Below, in pieces: positions 15,325-24,058 of a stretch of DNA of 35,577 bases. The translations under genes were made by a program, and so were the position numbers. The DNA is from Bacillota bacterium (GTDB taxonomy: Bacteria > Bacillota > Ch66 > Ch109): positions 1 to 35,577 of the forward strand of contig JABLWZ010000038.1 of the NCBI GenBank assembly GCA_013178275.1, given 5' to 3'. A model generated the notes under the pieces. The model searched no databases and was not told where the DNA came from. It was given only the letters and a program-made list of their open reading frames with translations. Position 1 is the stretch's first letter. Each line of letters starts with the position of its first letter.

Positions 15325-15359
15325 ATTCTCCCCCCGCTGTGTGAGTCTTATTAATCCTA

Positions 15360-15392
15360 ATCCTAACAAGTGAAGCTTTAATTTACCTTTAA
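15360..15392 (-). promoter_or_regulatory. Predicted response-regulator box and promoter of LTPQQY gene 1
   Basis: On the minus strand, TTAAAG (15392-15387), five bases, TTAAAG (15381-15376), ten bases, TAGGAT (15365-15360). The 11-bp direct repeat replaces a normal -35 box. The -10 edge lies 36 bp from the start codon, the same as at LTPQQY gene 2. Confidence 0.75.
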
Positions 15393-15394
15393 AA

Positions 15395-15427
15395 TTAAAT
15401 GATTTTTAAAGCAAAAGCCGTTATAGT
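15395..15427 (+). promoter_or_regulatory. Predicted response-regulator box and promoter of the two-component operon
   Basis: TTAAAT (15395-15400), five bases, TTAAAG (15406-15411), ten bases, TATAGT (15422-15427). This is the same layout as the promoters of both LTPQQY genes and predicts positive autoregulation. It is back to back with the LTPQQY gene 1 site. Confidence 0.7.
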
Positions 15428-15446
15428 TGAACCAGGGAGGTCTGTT

Positions 15447-16121
15447 ATGCGCCTGCTGCTGATAGAGGATGAAAAGAGGCTGGTGGAGGCCCTGGCCTTC
15501 ATGCTGAAGAAGAACAACTACGCGGTCGACGTGGCCTACGACGGTTATACCGGGCAGGAACTGGCGGAGAGCGGCATCTACGACCTAATAATCCTCGACC
15601 GCATGCTGCCCCGCAAAGAAGGCGTCGTCCTGCTGAAAGAGCTGCGGCAGAAGGGGATAAGCACGCCGGTCCTGATTTTGACCGCGCGTGACGCGGTCAC
15701 GGACCGGGTCGAAGGACTGAACGCGGGAGCCGACGATTACCTGATCAAGCCGTTCGCCATCGAGGAGCTGCTGGCCAGGGTAAAGGCCCTGGGAAGGCGC
15801 CCGGCGCTTCAGGTTAAAGAGGACCGGCTGAGAGCGGGGGGACTGCGGTTCGACCCGCTCCTCGGCGAGATCAGCAACGGGGAAGTGGCGATCAGGCTCA
15901 CCGTCAAGGAGTCGCAGCTGCTCGAGTACCTGATGCGGAACCCGGGCCGGGTCCTCAACAAGGAGCAGATAATGAACAAGGTCTGGGGCTACGACGCGGT
16001 CATCGAAACCAACGCGGTGGAGATATACGTACACTTCCTGCGCAAGAAACTGAGACAGCTGAGCGTCGGTACCTCGATCGAAACGGTGCGCGGTATCGGA
16101 TACTGCCTGAGGGAGGGTTGA
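15447..16121 (+). CDS. OmpR/PhoB-family response regulator
   Basis: This 224-residue regulator has a receiver domain (about 1-115) with acidic residues E7/D8, phospho-acceptor D51 (LDRMLP) and the conserved IKPF lysine. A winged-helix DNA-binding domain follows (about 130-222: LTVKESQLLEYLMRNPGRVL, KEQIMNKVWGYD, VEIYVHFLRKKL, IETVRGIGYCL). ATG 15447 has AGGGAGG upstream and is chosen over the upstream frame at 15399, which would overlap the promoter. The kinase gene starts one base after its stop. OmpR/PhoP-type regulators bind direct repeats spaced 11 bp, which is what the three nearby promoters show. Confidence 0.95.
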   Translation: MRLLLIEDEKRLVEALAFMLKKNNYAVDVAYDGYTGQELAESGIYDLIILDRMLPRKEGVVLLKELRQKGISTPVLILTARDAVTDRVEGLNAGADDYLIKPFAIEELLARVKALGRRPALQVKEDRLRAGGLRFDPLLGEISNGEVAIRLTVKESQLLEYLMRNPGRVLNKEQIMNKVWGYDAVIETNAVEIYVHFLRKKLRQLSVGTSIETVRGIGYCLREG

Positions 16122-16122
16122 G

Positions 16123-17352
16123 ATGTTCCGCGGCCTGCGCTTGAAACTGACCCTGACCAACGTCCTGGTGATGGCAATTATCCTTCTGCTGATCATCGGT
16201 AGCATCTACCTTTTCATGGAGAAAGGCTTGTTCAGTAAAACCGAGCAGGTGATGAACCTGATCGCGGACAGCACCATAATAGAAACGCTCGAAACCGTTC
16301 CGGTCCAGAACGGGCAGTCCTTTTTCCTGGTCAGGACCGACAGCGAAGGGAAAGCGGCTTCCATCTCGCCGGGGGTGCTGATGCCGCCGAGGCAGCTGAA
16401 CGCGATGATAAACCAGGCGCTGCAGTCCACCGACCCGACCGGGAAGTTCCGCGGCGGCCCGGAGACCTACGCGTTCTTGAGGCGCCCCCTGGGGGATGGC
16501 GGCGGATACCTGCTGGTCTTTGAGGATACGGAGACAGAAGAGGAGATGCTGGACCGGCTGATGGGGGTGCTGATATTCGTCGGCCTCACGGCCATGACGG
16601 TTTCGTTCGGCGGGAGCTATTACATGGCGGAGAGGGCCCTGGTCCCCATTAAAAAGTCCTGGCGGCGGCAGATAGACTTCAGCGCGGACGCCTCACACGA
16701 GCTGCGCACCCCCCTCGCGGTGATCAGGACCAACCTGGATGTGCTGATGAGCGACCCCGAGTACGAGCGGGGGAACCAGTCGAGGTGGCTGGAAAACATC
16801 GCGATCGAGACCGATCACATGGCCAAACTGATCGAAGACCTGCTTTTCCTGGCCCGGGCCGACTCGGACCAGATGGTGTTCAGCCGGCTTAGCTTCGACC
16901 TGAGCCAGGCGTTGAGTGAAGCGGTCACGCCCTTTGAACCGGTGGCGGAGAAAAAAGGCATCGGCCTGGCCCGGTCCTATGAACCCGATACACGGTTCTA
17001 CGGGGACCGGGACCGGATCAAGCAGCTGGTGGTGATACTGCTGGACAACGCCATCAAGCACACCCCGCCGGGCGGCGGCATCCGGCTGGAGTCCAGAAAA
17101 AAGGACAGCGGCATCGAAATATCGGTGACGGATACCGGGGAAGGAATAGACCGGGAGCACCTGGACAAGATCTTCGAGCGGTTCTACCGGGCGGATGCGG
17201 CCAGGACCAGGGAGGAGGGTGGAACCGGGCTCGGACTGTCTATCGCGGAGTGGATTGTCAAGGGACACCAGGGACGGATCAGGGTAACCAGCCAACCAGG
17301 CCAGGGGAGCACCTTTGTGGTTTATCTCCCCAACCCTCGAAAGGTAAGATGA
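16123..17352 (+). CDS. Sensor histidine kinase
   Basis: This 409-residue membrane kinase has helix 1 at about 10-32, an extracytosolic sensor of about 110 residues without a recognised fold, and helix 2 at about 146-166. A very short HAMP-like linker (ERALVPIKKSWRRQ) leads to the dimerisation domain with H192 in ADASHELRTPLAVI. The ATPase domain follows (VVILLDNAIKHTPPGGG, VTDTGEGI, FERFYRADAARTREEGG, GLGLSIAEWIVKGH). It phosphorylates the regulator encoded directly upstream. The LTPQQY membrane proteins on both sides are candidates for targets or for accessory proteins that feed back on the sensor domain. Confidence 0.95.
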   Translation: MFRGLRLKLTLTNVLVMAIILLLIIGSIYLFMEKGLFSKTEQVMNLIADSTIIETLETVPVQNGQSFFLVRTDSEGKAASISPGVLMPPRQLNAMINQALQSTDPTGKFRGGPETYAFLRRPLGDGGGYLLVFEDTETEEEMLDRLMGVLIFVGLTAMTVSFGGSYYMAERALVPIKKSWRRQIDFSADASHELRTPLAVIRTNLDVLMSDPEYERGNQSRWLENIAIETDHMAKLIEDLLFLARADSDQMVFSRLSFDLSQALSEAVTPFEPVAEKKGIGLARSYEPDTRFYGDRDRIKQLVVILLDNAIKHTPPGGGIRLESRKKDSGIEISVTDTGEGIDREHLDKIFERFYRADAARTREEGGTGLGLSIAEWIVKGHQGRIRVTSQPGQGSTFVVYLPNPRKVR

Positions 17353-17371
17353 GCGGGAAACCATTGATCGG

Positions 17372-17746
17372 CTAAATCGCGGTGCCGGCCCACCGGTCCG
17401 CCGGGTGCGGGTCCCGGTTCAGTATCGCCGAATACTGCTGGGGGGTGAGCCGGGAGTAGATCTCGTTGAATACACAGCCCTGGCCCAGGTCGACGCTGTC
17501 CAACTTCGCGATTAAGGGCCTCAACGACAGCCTCTGTTGGGGGGAAAGCTTCAGGGTGTCGGTGCCCTCTAGGTAATCGAGATCCCGCATGATCTCACGC
17601 GATATGATGGCGTATATCATTTCATACCTCTTTTGGGATCGACGGTAAAACGCCTTCCCGGTGATACCCTCACCCAAGGCCAGGATCGGGAACACCGTGT
17701 AGACATAGCGCCACTTCCTTCTGTCCCTGATCTCCTCCCCGACCAT
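17372..17746 (-). CDS. Membrane-linked LTPQQY protein 2
   Basis: This 124-residue paralog of the protein at 14770-15324 shares DLDYLEGTDTLKLSPQQRLS and IYSRLTPQQYSAILNRD (LTPQQY at 100-105). Its N-terminal hydrophobic stretch (YVYTVFPILALGEGIT, about 15-30) is shorter and less convincing as a membrane anchor than in protein 1, so it may be a weak anchor or a degenerate one. It lacks the long Pro/Gly tail. ATG 17746 follows GGAGG. It is convergent with the kinase gene, 19 bp after its stop. Its promoter has the same paired TTAAAG boxes. Confidence 0.75.
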   Translation of the reverse strand: MVGEEIRDRRKWRYVYTVFPILALGEGITGKAFYRRSQKRYEMIYAIISREIMRDLDYLEGTDTLKLSPQQRLSLRPLIAKLDSVDLGQGCVFNEIYSRLTPQQYSAILNRDPHPADRWAGTAI

Positions 17747-17781
17747 ACCGCCACACCTCCAGAAACCGGTACTCAGTCAGT

Positions 17782-17814
17782 ATTTTAACAGCCGAAGCTT
17801 TAATTGGGCTTTAA
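17782..17814 (-). promoter_or_regulatory. Predicted response-regulator box and promoter of LTPQQY gene 2
   Basis: On the minus strand, TTAAAG (17814-17809), five bases, TTAAAG (17803-17798), ten bases, TAAAAT (17787-17782), with the -10 edge 36 bp from the start codon. The ten bases before the -10 box (CTTCGGCTGT) also resemble those of gene 1 (CTTCACTTGT). Confidence 0.75.
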
Positions 17815-17926
17815 AATGTCGACGACGGCTGTTTTTTAGTCGTGCCTCCAAAGAATAGATTACATCTCCGGTGTAATGCTATAATTTAGTAACACGGATT
17901 CGTTTTAACAATAAGGAGGTTACCAG

Positions 17927-18880
17927 ATGAAACTAGGTGAAATCTACCGGGAGGCGATCCGCCTGGGGATAGAGAGCGACCCGCGCGGGGAGACAGAGGT
18001 AGAGAGGTCCCTGGAAGCTGCCCGCAAGGAACTGGATGAGGCCAAGGAAGAGGACAAGCCGGGCTTCGACCAGGAGCGGCTGGTCAACCCATACGGCGAC
18101 ACCCGGATACTCACCGGGGATGAAGAGGCCGAGATCGTGAAGATACTGGCCGGGATCGACATAGACGTGGGCGAACTGCTGCTGGCCGACCGGCTGCGGG
18201 AGAAGGGGCCCCGTATCGATCTGGTCCTGTCCCACCACCCGGAGGGGAAGGCACTGGCGGCCCTAGACGAGGTCATGCACATACAGGAGGACGTACTGCA
18301 CCAGTTAGGGGTTCCCATCAACGTGGCCGAGGGACTGCTCGCCGCCCGCATCAAGGAGGTTCACCGCAGCGTCCTGCCGATGAACCACAACCGCTCAGTG
18401 GACGCGGCCCGGCTGCTGGGACTGCCCATGATGTGCGTCCATACCCCGGCGGATAACCTGGTGACCCGTTTCCTGACCCGGATGTTCGATGAGAAGTCGC
18501 CCCGCACGGTGGGCGAGGTGGTCAAGTTCCTGAAGGAGATACCCGAGTACCAGCAGGCGGTAAAGACCAAGGCCGGCCCCCAGATCATCGTCGGGTCCGA
18601 CAAGAACCGGGCGGGCAAGGTATTCGTGGACATGACCGGCGGCACCAGCGGTTCGGAGGAGGTATACAGCCGCCTGGCCCAGAACGGGATCGGGACCATC
18701 GTCGGGATGCACATGCCCGAAAAGCACCGCCAGGAGGCGGAGAAGAACCACGTCAACGTGGTGATAGCGGGCCACCTGGCCAGCGATTCGATAGGACTCA
18801 ATCTATTCCTGGACCAGTTGGAGAACCGGGGGGTATCCATCGTACCCTGTTCGGGCCTGATCCGGGTGCGCCGGCAGTAG
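17927..18880 (+). CDS. NIF3-like (NGG1p-interacting factor 3) metal-binding protein
   Basis: This 317-residue protein resembles the NIF3-like proteins of anaerobic Firmicutes. Likely metal ligands are in LVLSHHPEGKAL (H103, H104), CVHTPADN (H172) and the C-terminal VVIAGHLASDSIG. NIF3/DUF34 proteins form toroidal hexamers with two metal ions per subunit; their biological role is unsettled, with links to GTP cyclohydrolase-like activity and metal insertion. ATG follows AAGGAGG. A charged N-terminal helix region (about 20-50) is not part of the usual core. It has its own upstream region and is followed 58 bp later by the U32 gene. Confidence 0.82.
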   Translation: MKLGEIYREAIRLGIESDPRGETEVERSLEAARKELDEAKEEDKPGFDQERLVNPYGDTRILTGDEEAEIVKILAGIDIDVGELLLADRLREKGPRIDLVLSHHPEGKALAALDEVMHIQEDVLHQLGVPINVAEGLLAARIKEVHRSVLPMNHNRSVDAARLLGLPMMCVHTPADNLVTRFLTRMFDEKSPRTVGEVVKFLKEIPEYQQAVKTKAGPQIIVGSDKNRAGKVFVDMTGGTSGSEEVYSRLAQNGIGTIVGMHMPEKHRQEAEKNHVNVVIAGHLASDSIGLNLFLDQLENRGVSIVPCSGLIRVRRQ

Positions 18881-18938
18881 GCCTCTGCCATCCGAAGAGT
18901 TGAGTTAAAATAAGGGAGGTTTAAACCCGATCGAAAAG

Positions 18939-21467
18939 ATGGAACTGCTGGCTCCCGCCGGCAACTTCGAGGCGCTGCGGGCAGCGGTGGAAAACGGCGC
19001 GGACGCGGTTTACCTGGGAGGGAAATCCTTCAGCGCCCGGGCCCAGGCGGAGAACTTCTCCGAGGCCGAGCTGCGGGAGGCCGCCGACTACGCCCAGTCG
19101 CGCGGGGTCAAGCTATACATCGCCATGAATACCCTGGTCAACGACCGGGAGATGACGGAGGCCCTGGATTACGCGTTTTTTCTGAACCAGGTCGGGATAA
19201 ACGCCATTATCGTTCAGGACCTCGGTCTTCTATGCAATCTCCGGCGGGTGCTGCCGGAGATGAAGCTGCACGCCAGCACCCAGATGACCGCGCACAACCT
19301 GGCCGGGGTAGACCTTCTCACCCGGCTCGGGGTGGAGCGGGTCATCCTTTCGCGGGAGGTGTCCCTGGAAGACCTCAGAAGCATCGCCTCCCGGGCCGGG
19401 TGCGAGCTGGAGGTCTTTATCCACGGCGCCCTCTGCATCTGCTACTCGGGCCAGTGCCTGCTGAGCAGCATGGTGGGGGGCCGGAGCGGCAACCGGGGGC
19501 GCTGCGCCCAACCCTGCCGCATGAACTACACCCTGGTGAAGAAGAACGGCCAGTCGGCGAAGCATGAGACCGGGGAGGACCCCGAGGGGCACCTGCTCAG
19601 CCCGCGCGACCTGAACACCCTGGCGATCCTGCCCGAGCTGTGGGAGAGCGGGGTCAGGTCCCTGAAGATAGAAGGCCGCATGAAAAAACCCGAGTACGTG
19701 GCGACCGTGGTGCGGGTGTACCGCCAGGCCCTGGACCGTCTGTACCAGGAGCCCGGGCGATTCCAGGCGGAGCCCGGGGAACAGCGCCGCCTGGCGCAGA
19801 TCTTCAACCGCGACTTCACCACCGGCTACTTCACCGGCAATCCCGGACGCGACCTGATGAGCTACAAACGCCCCAACAACCGGGGACTCTACCTCGGCCG
19901 GGTTCGCGGTTGGGATGCCCGCGCCAGGGTGCTCACCATGATGCTGGAGACCGATCTCAGCCTGGGTGATGGGATCGAGGTCTGGGTGACCCGAGGGGGA
20001 CGTTCGGGGGTAACTGTCACCAGCATGGAGGTGGGGGGGCGCCGGGTGGAACGGGCCCGCGCCGGCCAGATAGTGGACATCCCTTACGAGGCGAGAGCGG
20101 TGAGCGGGGACCGGGTCTTCAAGACCTTCGACCAGGAGATCGAGAGGGAGGCGCGGGATTCCTTCGCGGCCAGCCGGAGGCGGGTGCCGCTGGAGATAGG
20201 TATCAGGGCTTCGGTGGGAGAGCCGCTATCGCTGTGGGCGGTCGATCCCCAGGGCAGACGGGTGGAGGCGTCGAGCGAGCACGTCTGCCAGGCGGCGGAC
20301 CGGCACCCCCTGACCCGGGAGGTGGCCCTCCAGCAACTAGACCGCCTGGGCAACACCCCTTATTCCCTGGCGTCGCTGGTAGCGGAGATCGGCCCCGGGG
20401 TCATGGCGCCGCTCAGTGTGCTGAACAGCACCCGTCGAGAGCTGATCGAACGGGTGAGCGAGGCCCGGCTGACCGCTTTCCGGCCGGCCCGGGTCGATAG
20501 AGAGGTATTCGAGGAAAGGCTGCGGGAGCGGGCGAAGGATTTAAGGCACCGGAAGCGGGTGGAACCGCTGCAGCCGCTGCTCTCGGCGGCGGTCGGCGAT
20601 CTGGCATCGGCTAAGAAGGCGATTGAGATGGGGGCCGACCAGGTATACCTGCCCGAGATGACATCCCGCGCGTACGATTCCGGGGAAGACTGGGGAGAAG
20701 TCTTTAAGCTGGCGGAGGCGCGCGGCGCCGAGCTTTATTACAGCCTGCCGCGGATCTGGACCGAGGGCGGCGCCGGGGCGGTCGAACGACACCTGAAAGA
20801 GACCGCCGGCCGCTGGGGCGCGAAACTGGCCGGCGCAGTCGCTCCAAGCCTCGGCAGCCTGGAGATCGCGATCCGTGCCGGGATAAACGTCCTCGCGGAT
20901 TACCCGCTGAACGTCTTCAACCGCTGGACCTTGCACGAGTTGCTGGAGATGGGTGCCAGCCGGGTCGCCCTTTCCCTGGAACTCAACCTCAGGCAGCTTC
21001 AGGACTTCGCCGCCTTCCCGGGATGCACCGAGATCGTGGTGCACGGCAGCATCCCGGTGATGACCTCCGAACACTGCGTCCTGGGAGGGGTAGTGGGCGG
21101 CCGGTCTGAGCAGGACTCCTGCACCGCGCCCTGCATGGATGGGAAATACGCCCTGAAGGACCGGCTGGGCCTGGAGTTCCCGATCGAGACCGACCGGTTC
21201 TGCCGCATGCAGGTTTTCAACTCCCGCACCCTTGATCTGCTGGACAACCTGGCCAGCCTGGTCGAGCTGCACCCCCGCTCGCTCCGACTGGAGGTGCGGC
21301 GGATGGACGCGGGGTACGTGGGTGCGGTGGTGGGCGTCTACCGCAGAGAACTCGACCGGGCTCTGGCGAAGCCCCAGGCATATGAACCCCTGCCCGCGAG
21401 CCGGCAGACCGTCATGGAGCTGTGCGGCGGGAGTGTCACCCGCGGCCACCTCTTCCGGGGGGTGTGA
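18939..21467 (+). CDS. Peptidase U32 family protein, RlhA-type (two U32 modules)
   Basis: This 842-residue protein has a full N-terminal U32 domain (about 1-290), a central DUF3656/collagenase-like region (about 300-500) and a second, partial U32 module (about 550-780). The N-terminal module holds the conserved Cys set C166/C168, C173, C189 and C193 (CICYSGQCLLSSMVGG, GRCAQPC). The second has EHCVLGGVVGGRSEQ and CTAPCMDGKY. Proteins of this layout, such as E. coli RlhA, act in 5-hydroxylation of a cytidine in 23S rRNA using prephenate-derived chemistry; the peptidase name is historical. The best Shine-Dalgarno (AGGGAGG, 18913-18919) is 19 bases from the ATG, much farther than normal. Confidence 0.9.
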   Translation: MELLAPAGNFEALRAAVENGADAVYLGGKSFSARAQAENFSEAELREAADYAQSRGVKLYIAMNTLVNDREMTEALDYAFFLNQVGINAIIVQDLGLLCNLRRVLPEMKLHASTQMTAHNLAGVDLLTRLGVERVILSREVSLEDLRSIASRAGCELEVFIHGALCICYSGQCLLSSMVGGRSGNRGRCAQPCRMNYTLVKKNGQSAKHETGEDPEGHLLSPRDLNTLAILPELWESGVRSLKIEGRMKKPEYVATVVRVYRQALDRLYQEPGRFQAEPGEQRRLAQIFNRDFTTGYFTGNPGRDLMSYKRPNNRGLYLGRVRGWDARARVLTMMLETDLSLGDGIEVWVTRGGRSGVTVTSMEVGGRRVERARAGQIVDIPYEARAVSGDRVFKTFDQEIEREARDSFAASRRRVPLEIGIRASVGEPLSLWAVDPQGRRVEASSEHVCQAADRHPLTREVALQQLDRLGNTPYSLASLVAEIGPGVMAPLSVLNSTRRELIERVSEARLTAFRPARVDREVFEERLRERAKDLRHRKRVEPLQPLLSAAVGDLASAKKAIEMGADQVYLPEMTSRAYDSGEDWGEVFKLAEARGAELYYSLPRIWTEGGAGAVERHLKETAGRWGAKLAGAVAPSLGSLEIAIRAGINVLADYPLNVFNRWTLHELLEMGASRVALSLELNLRQLQDFAAFPGCTEIVVHGSIPVMTSEHCVLGGVVGGRSEQDSCTAPCMDGKYALKDRLGLEFPIETDRFCRMQVFNSRTLDLLDNLASLVELHPRSLRLEVRRMDAGYVGAVVGVYRRELDRALAKPQAYEPLPASRQTVMELCGGSVTRGHLFRGV

Positions 21468-21510
21468 CCCGCCCCGGCCAAGAAATTCGGCGCTTAATCC
21501 AAATCCAGGT

Positions 21511-21539
21511 TTGACACCTGCGATTTTTTTAACTAGAAT
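21511..21539 (+). promoter_or_regulatory. SigA-type promoter of mutS2
   Basis: TTGACA (21511-21516), a 17-bp spacer and TAGAAT (21534-21539) give a near-consensus vegetative promoter about 75 bp upstream of the mutS2 start. Confidence 0.8.
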
Positions 21540-21612
21540 TAAGTGCCGAACAGTTTTCTTCGCATAATTAATGAGGCGATTCAAGACTAAGTGCTAGGGT
21601 GGAGTTAATGTC

Positions 21613-24039
21613 ATGTTCAATCCCAAGACCCTCTCCAAACTGGAATTCGATAAGGTCGTGAACAAGCTGCGGGGGTGCTGCGCATCCGCCCTGGGGGTGG
21701 AGAAGGCGCTGGGATTAAACCCGTCCACCGTTTTGGACGAGGTGGCGGAAAACCAGGCCAAGACCTCAGAGGCCAGGGAGGTCCTGCGCCGGGAGCCCAG
21801 CCCTCCCCTGGAGGGGATTTTCGATATCCGGCCACACCTCTGGAAGGCGCAGAAGGGCGGGGTGATCGAGCCCGAAGGGCTGATCCAGATAGCCTCCACC
21901 CTGGGGGCCAGCCGCCGGCTGAAGCGGCTGCTGCAGGATGGGGAGGCCCCGGCCCGGGGCAAGAACCCCAAAAAAGCTGAAACGGCCAGGGAAAGGGTTA
22001 AGGCCGGGCCGCACCTGACCTTCCTGGCGGAAGGGCTGTTCCCGTTCCCGCAGCTGGAGCAGCAGATATCCAACTGCATCGACGAGACGGGGGAGATCAA
22101 GGACTCGGCCTCGCCCGAACTGAAGAAGCTGCGCCGGCAGATCAACCAGATGCAGCTCAGCATCAAGGAGAAGCTGGAGCAGATAATCCGCCAGACCGAG
22201 TACCAGAAGTACCTGCAGGACCCTATCGTCACCATCCGGCGGGACCGCTACGTGGTGCCGGTCAAGCGGGAATACCAGCAGCACTTCTCGGGCATCGTGC
22301 ACGACCAGTCTTCCAGCGGGGCCACCGTGTTCATGGAGCCGATGGCGGTGGTGAGGATAAACAACGAACTGCGCCGGCTGGAGGCGGAGGAAGAGAGAGA
22401 GATCGAGCGGATCCTGAGGCAGCTCACCTCGATGGTGAGCGTCCAGGTCGACCAGATATACCACACCGTGGAGGCGCTGGCGGAGCTAGACTTCTGCTTC
22501 GCCAAGGGCAGGCTGAGCCTGCTGATGAACGGGGGGGAACCCGGCATCAGCCCCCGGGGTGAGCTGAACCTGATCCAGGCCAGGCACCCCCTGATCCCGG
22601 GACGGGTGGTGCCCGTTTCGGTCAGCCTGGGCCGCGACTTCGACATCCTGGTCATCACCGGGCCAAACACGGGGGGCAAGACGGTGAGCCTGAAAACCGT
22701 GGGGCTGCTGTGCCTGATGGGCCAGGCCGGCCTTCACCTCCCGGCGGAGACCGGGACCACCATCCCGATATTCAACCGCATCTGCGTGGACCTGGGTGAC
22801 GAGCAGAGCATAGAGCAGTCTCTCAGCACCTTCTCCTCGCACATGACCAATATCATAGACATCCTGGGACACGCGGACTCGGATTCCCTGGTCCTGCTGG
22901 ACGAGCTGGGCGCGGGCACCGACCCGACCGAGGGGGCGGCGCTGGGCATGGCGATCGTGGAACACCTGCTTGAACGGGGGGTGAAGGCCATCGCCACCAC
23001 CCACTACAGCGAACTCAAGGTATTCGCCTACAACAATCCCCGGGTGGAGAACGCATCGGTGGAGTTCGACTCCGAGACCCTGCGGCCCACCTACCGCCTG
23101 CGGATCGGGCTGCCGGGGAGGAGCAACGCCTTTGAGATCGCCACCCGCCTGGGACTGGGCCGGGAGATCGTGGAAAGGGCGCGCACCTTCCTCTCCCGTG
23201 AGGAGCTGCAGGTGGCCGACCTGCTGCAGAACCTGAAGGAGAGCCACCTGAAGAGCGAGGAGGAACGGCGGCAGGCGGAGCGGATGAGCCGAAGCGCGAA
23301 GACCCTGGAGGAGGACCTGAGAAAGAGACAGCAGGAGTGGAAGGAAAAGGAGAGCCGGATGCTGCAGCAGGCGCAGGAGGAGGCCCTGGAGATAGTCCGG
23401 CGCGCCCGCAGCGAGGCCGATGGGATAATCAAGCAGCTGCGTCAGAAGTCCAAGACCGAGATGGACAGCCGAGAGATCGCCCGGGAAACCACCGAGGCCA
23501 GGGAACGTCTCGGCCAGCTTCAGGAAGACTACTACACCGGCTGGAGGGGGGCGAAACCGGTACCCCAGACCCGGGCCGACTACAAGCCAGGAGAGGCGGT
23601 GCTGATACCCCGCCTGAGCCAGAAAGGACACGTGCTCACCGAGCCAACCCCGTCGGGTGAGGTCCAGGTGCAGGTAGGGGTGCTGCGGCTGACCCTTACC
23701 ACCTCAGACCTGGCGCCCGACCCCAGCGAGGAGAAGGTCACCGGGTACAGCCCGCCGGAGATCGGCCGGCTGATGTCGGATAAGACCCGGGAGATATCCC
23801 GGGAGGTGCACCTGCGCGGTATGCTGGTGGACGAGGCGCTGCAGGAACTGGAGAAGTACCTGGACGACGCGTACCTGGCGGGACTCTCCCCGGTATACGT
23901 GGTGCACGGAAAGGGGACCGGGACGCTGCGCACAGCGGTGAGGAAGTACCTCGCGGAGAACCCCCACGTGCAGGGATTCCGACCCGCTGACACCTATGAG
24001 GGCGGGATGGGGGTCACGGTGGTGGAAATGAGGCCCTAG
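21613..24039 (+). CDS. mutS2: Endonuclease MutS2
   Basis: This 808-residue protein has an N-terminal clamp/lever region and an ABC-type ATPase with Walker A TGPNTGGKT (349-357), EQSLSTFSSHM and Walker B LVLLDELGAGTDP (427-437). A coiled coil of about 130 residues follows (roughly 520-650). A C-terminal Smr nuclease domain (about 735-808) contains LRGMLVDEALQELEKYLDDA and VHGKGTGTLR. MutS2 suppresses homologous recombination and can split collided ribosomes; it does not take part in mismatch repair. It has its own promoter and ends in a bidirectional terminator shared with the convergent PBP gene. Confidence 0.96.
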   Translation: MFNPKTLSKLEFDKVVNKLRGCCASALGVEKALGLNPSTVLDEVAENQAKTSEAREVLRREPSPPLEGIFDIRPHLWKAQKGGVIEPEGLIQIASTLGASRRLKRLLQDGEAPARGKNPKKAETARERVKAGPHLTFLAEGLFPFPQLEQQISNCIDETGEIKDSASPELKKLRRQINQMQLSIKEKLEQIIRQTEYQKYLQDPIVTIRRDRYVVPVKREYQQHFSGIVHDQSSSGATVFMEPMAVVRINNELRRLEAEEEREIERILRQLTSMVSVQVDQIYHTVEALAELDFCFAKGRLSLLMNGGEPGISPRGELNLIQARHPLIPGRVVPVSVSLGRDFDILVITGPNTGGKTVSLKTVGLLCLMGQAGLHLPAETGTTIPIFNRICVDLGDEQSIEQSLSTFSSHMTNIIDILGHADSDSLVLLDELGAGTDPTEGAALGMAIVEHLLERGVKAIATTHYSELKVFAYNNPRVENASVEFDSETLRPTYRLRIGLPGRSNAFEIATRLGLGREIVERARTFLSREELQVADLLQNLKESHLKSEEERRQAERMSRSAKTLEEDLRKRQQEWKEKESRMLQQAQEEALEIVRRARSEADGIIKQLRQKSKTEMDSREIARETTEARERLGQLQEDYYTGWRGAKPVPQTRADYKPGEAVLIPRLSQKGHVLTEPTPSGEVQVQVGVLRLTLTTSDLAPDPSEEKVTGYSPPEIGRLMSDKTREISREVHLRGMLVDEALQELEKYLDDAYLAGLSPVYVVHGKGTGTLRTAVRKYLAENPHVQGFRPADTYEGGMGVTVVEMRP

Positions 24040-24058
24040 CCAACTGGCTAGGGCTTTT
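24033..24058. terminator. Bidirectional terminator between mutS2 and the PBP gene
   Basis: A nine-base-pair stem GCCCTAGCC-AACT-GGCTAGGGC is followed by TTTT on the plus strand. The stop codons of both convergent genes lie in or next to the stem. Confidence 0.8.

Noticed and set aside
20541..21584. 347-residue minus-strand frame opposite the U32 gene
   Set aside because: No family motifs; explained as third-position GC bias on the strand opposite a real gene.
22486..23631. 381-residue minus-strand frame opposite mutS2
   Set aside because: Leu/Gly/His/Gln-rich antisense shadow of a well-supported gene.
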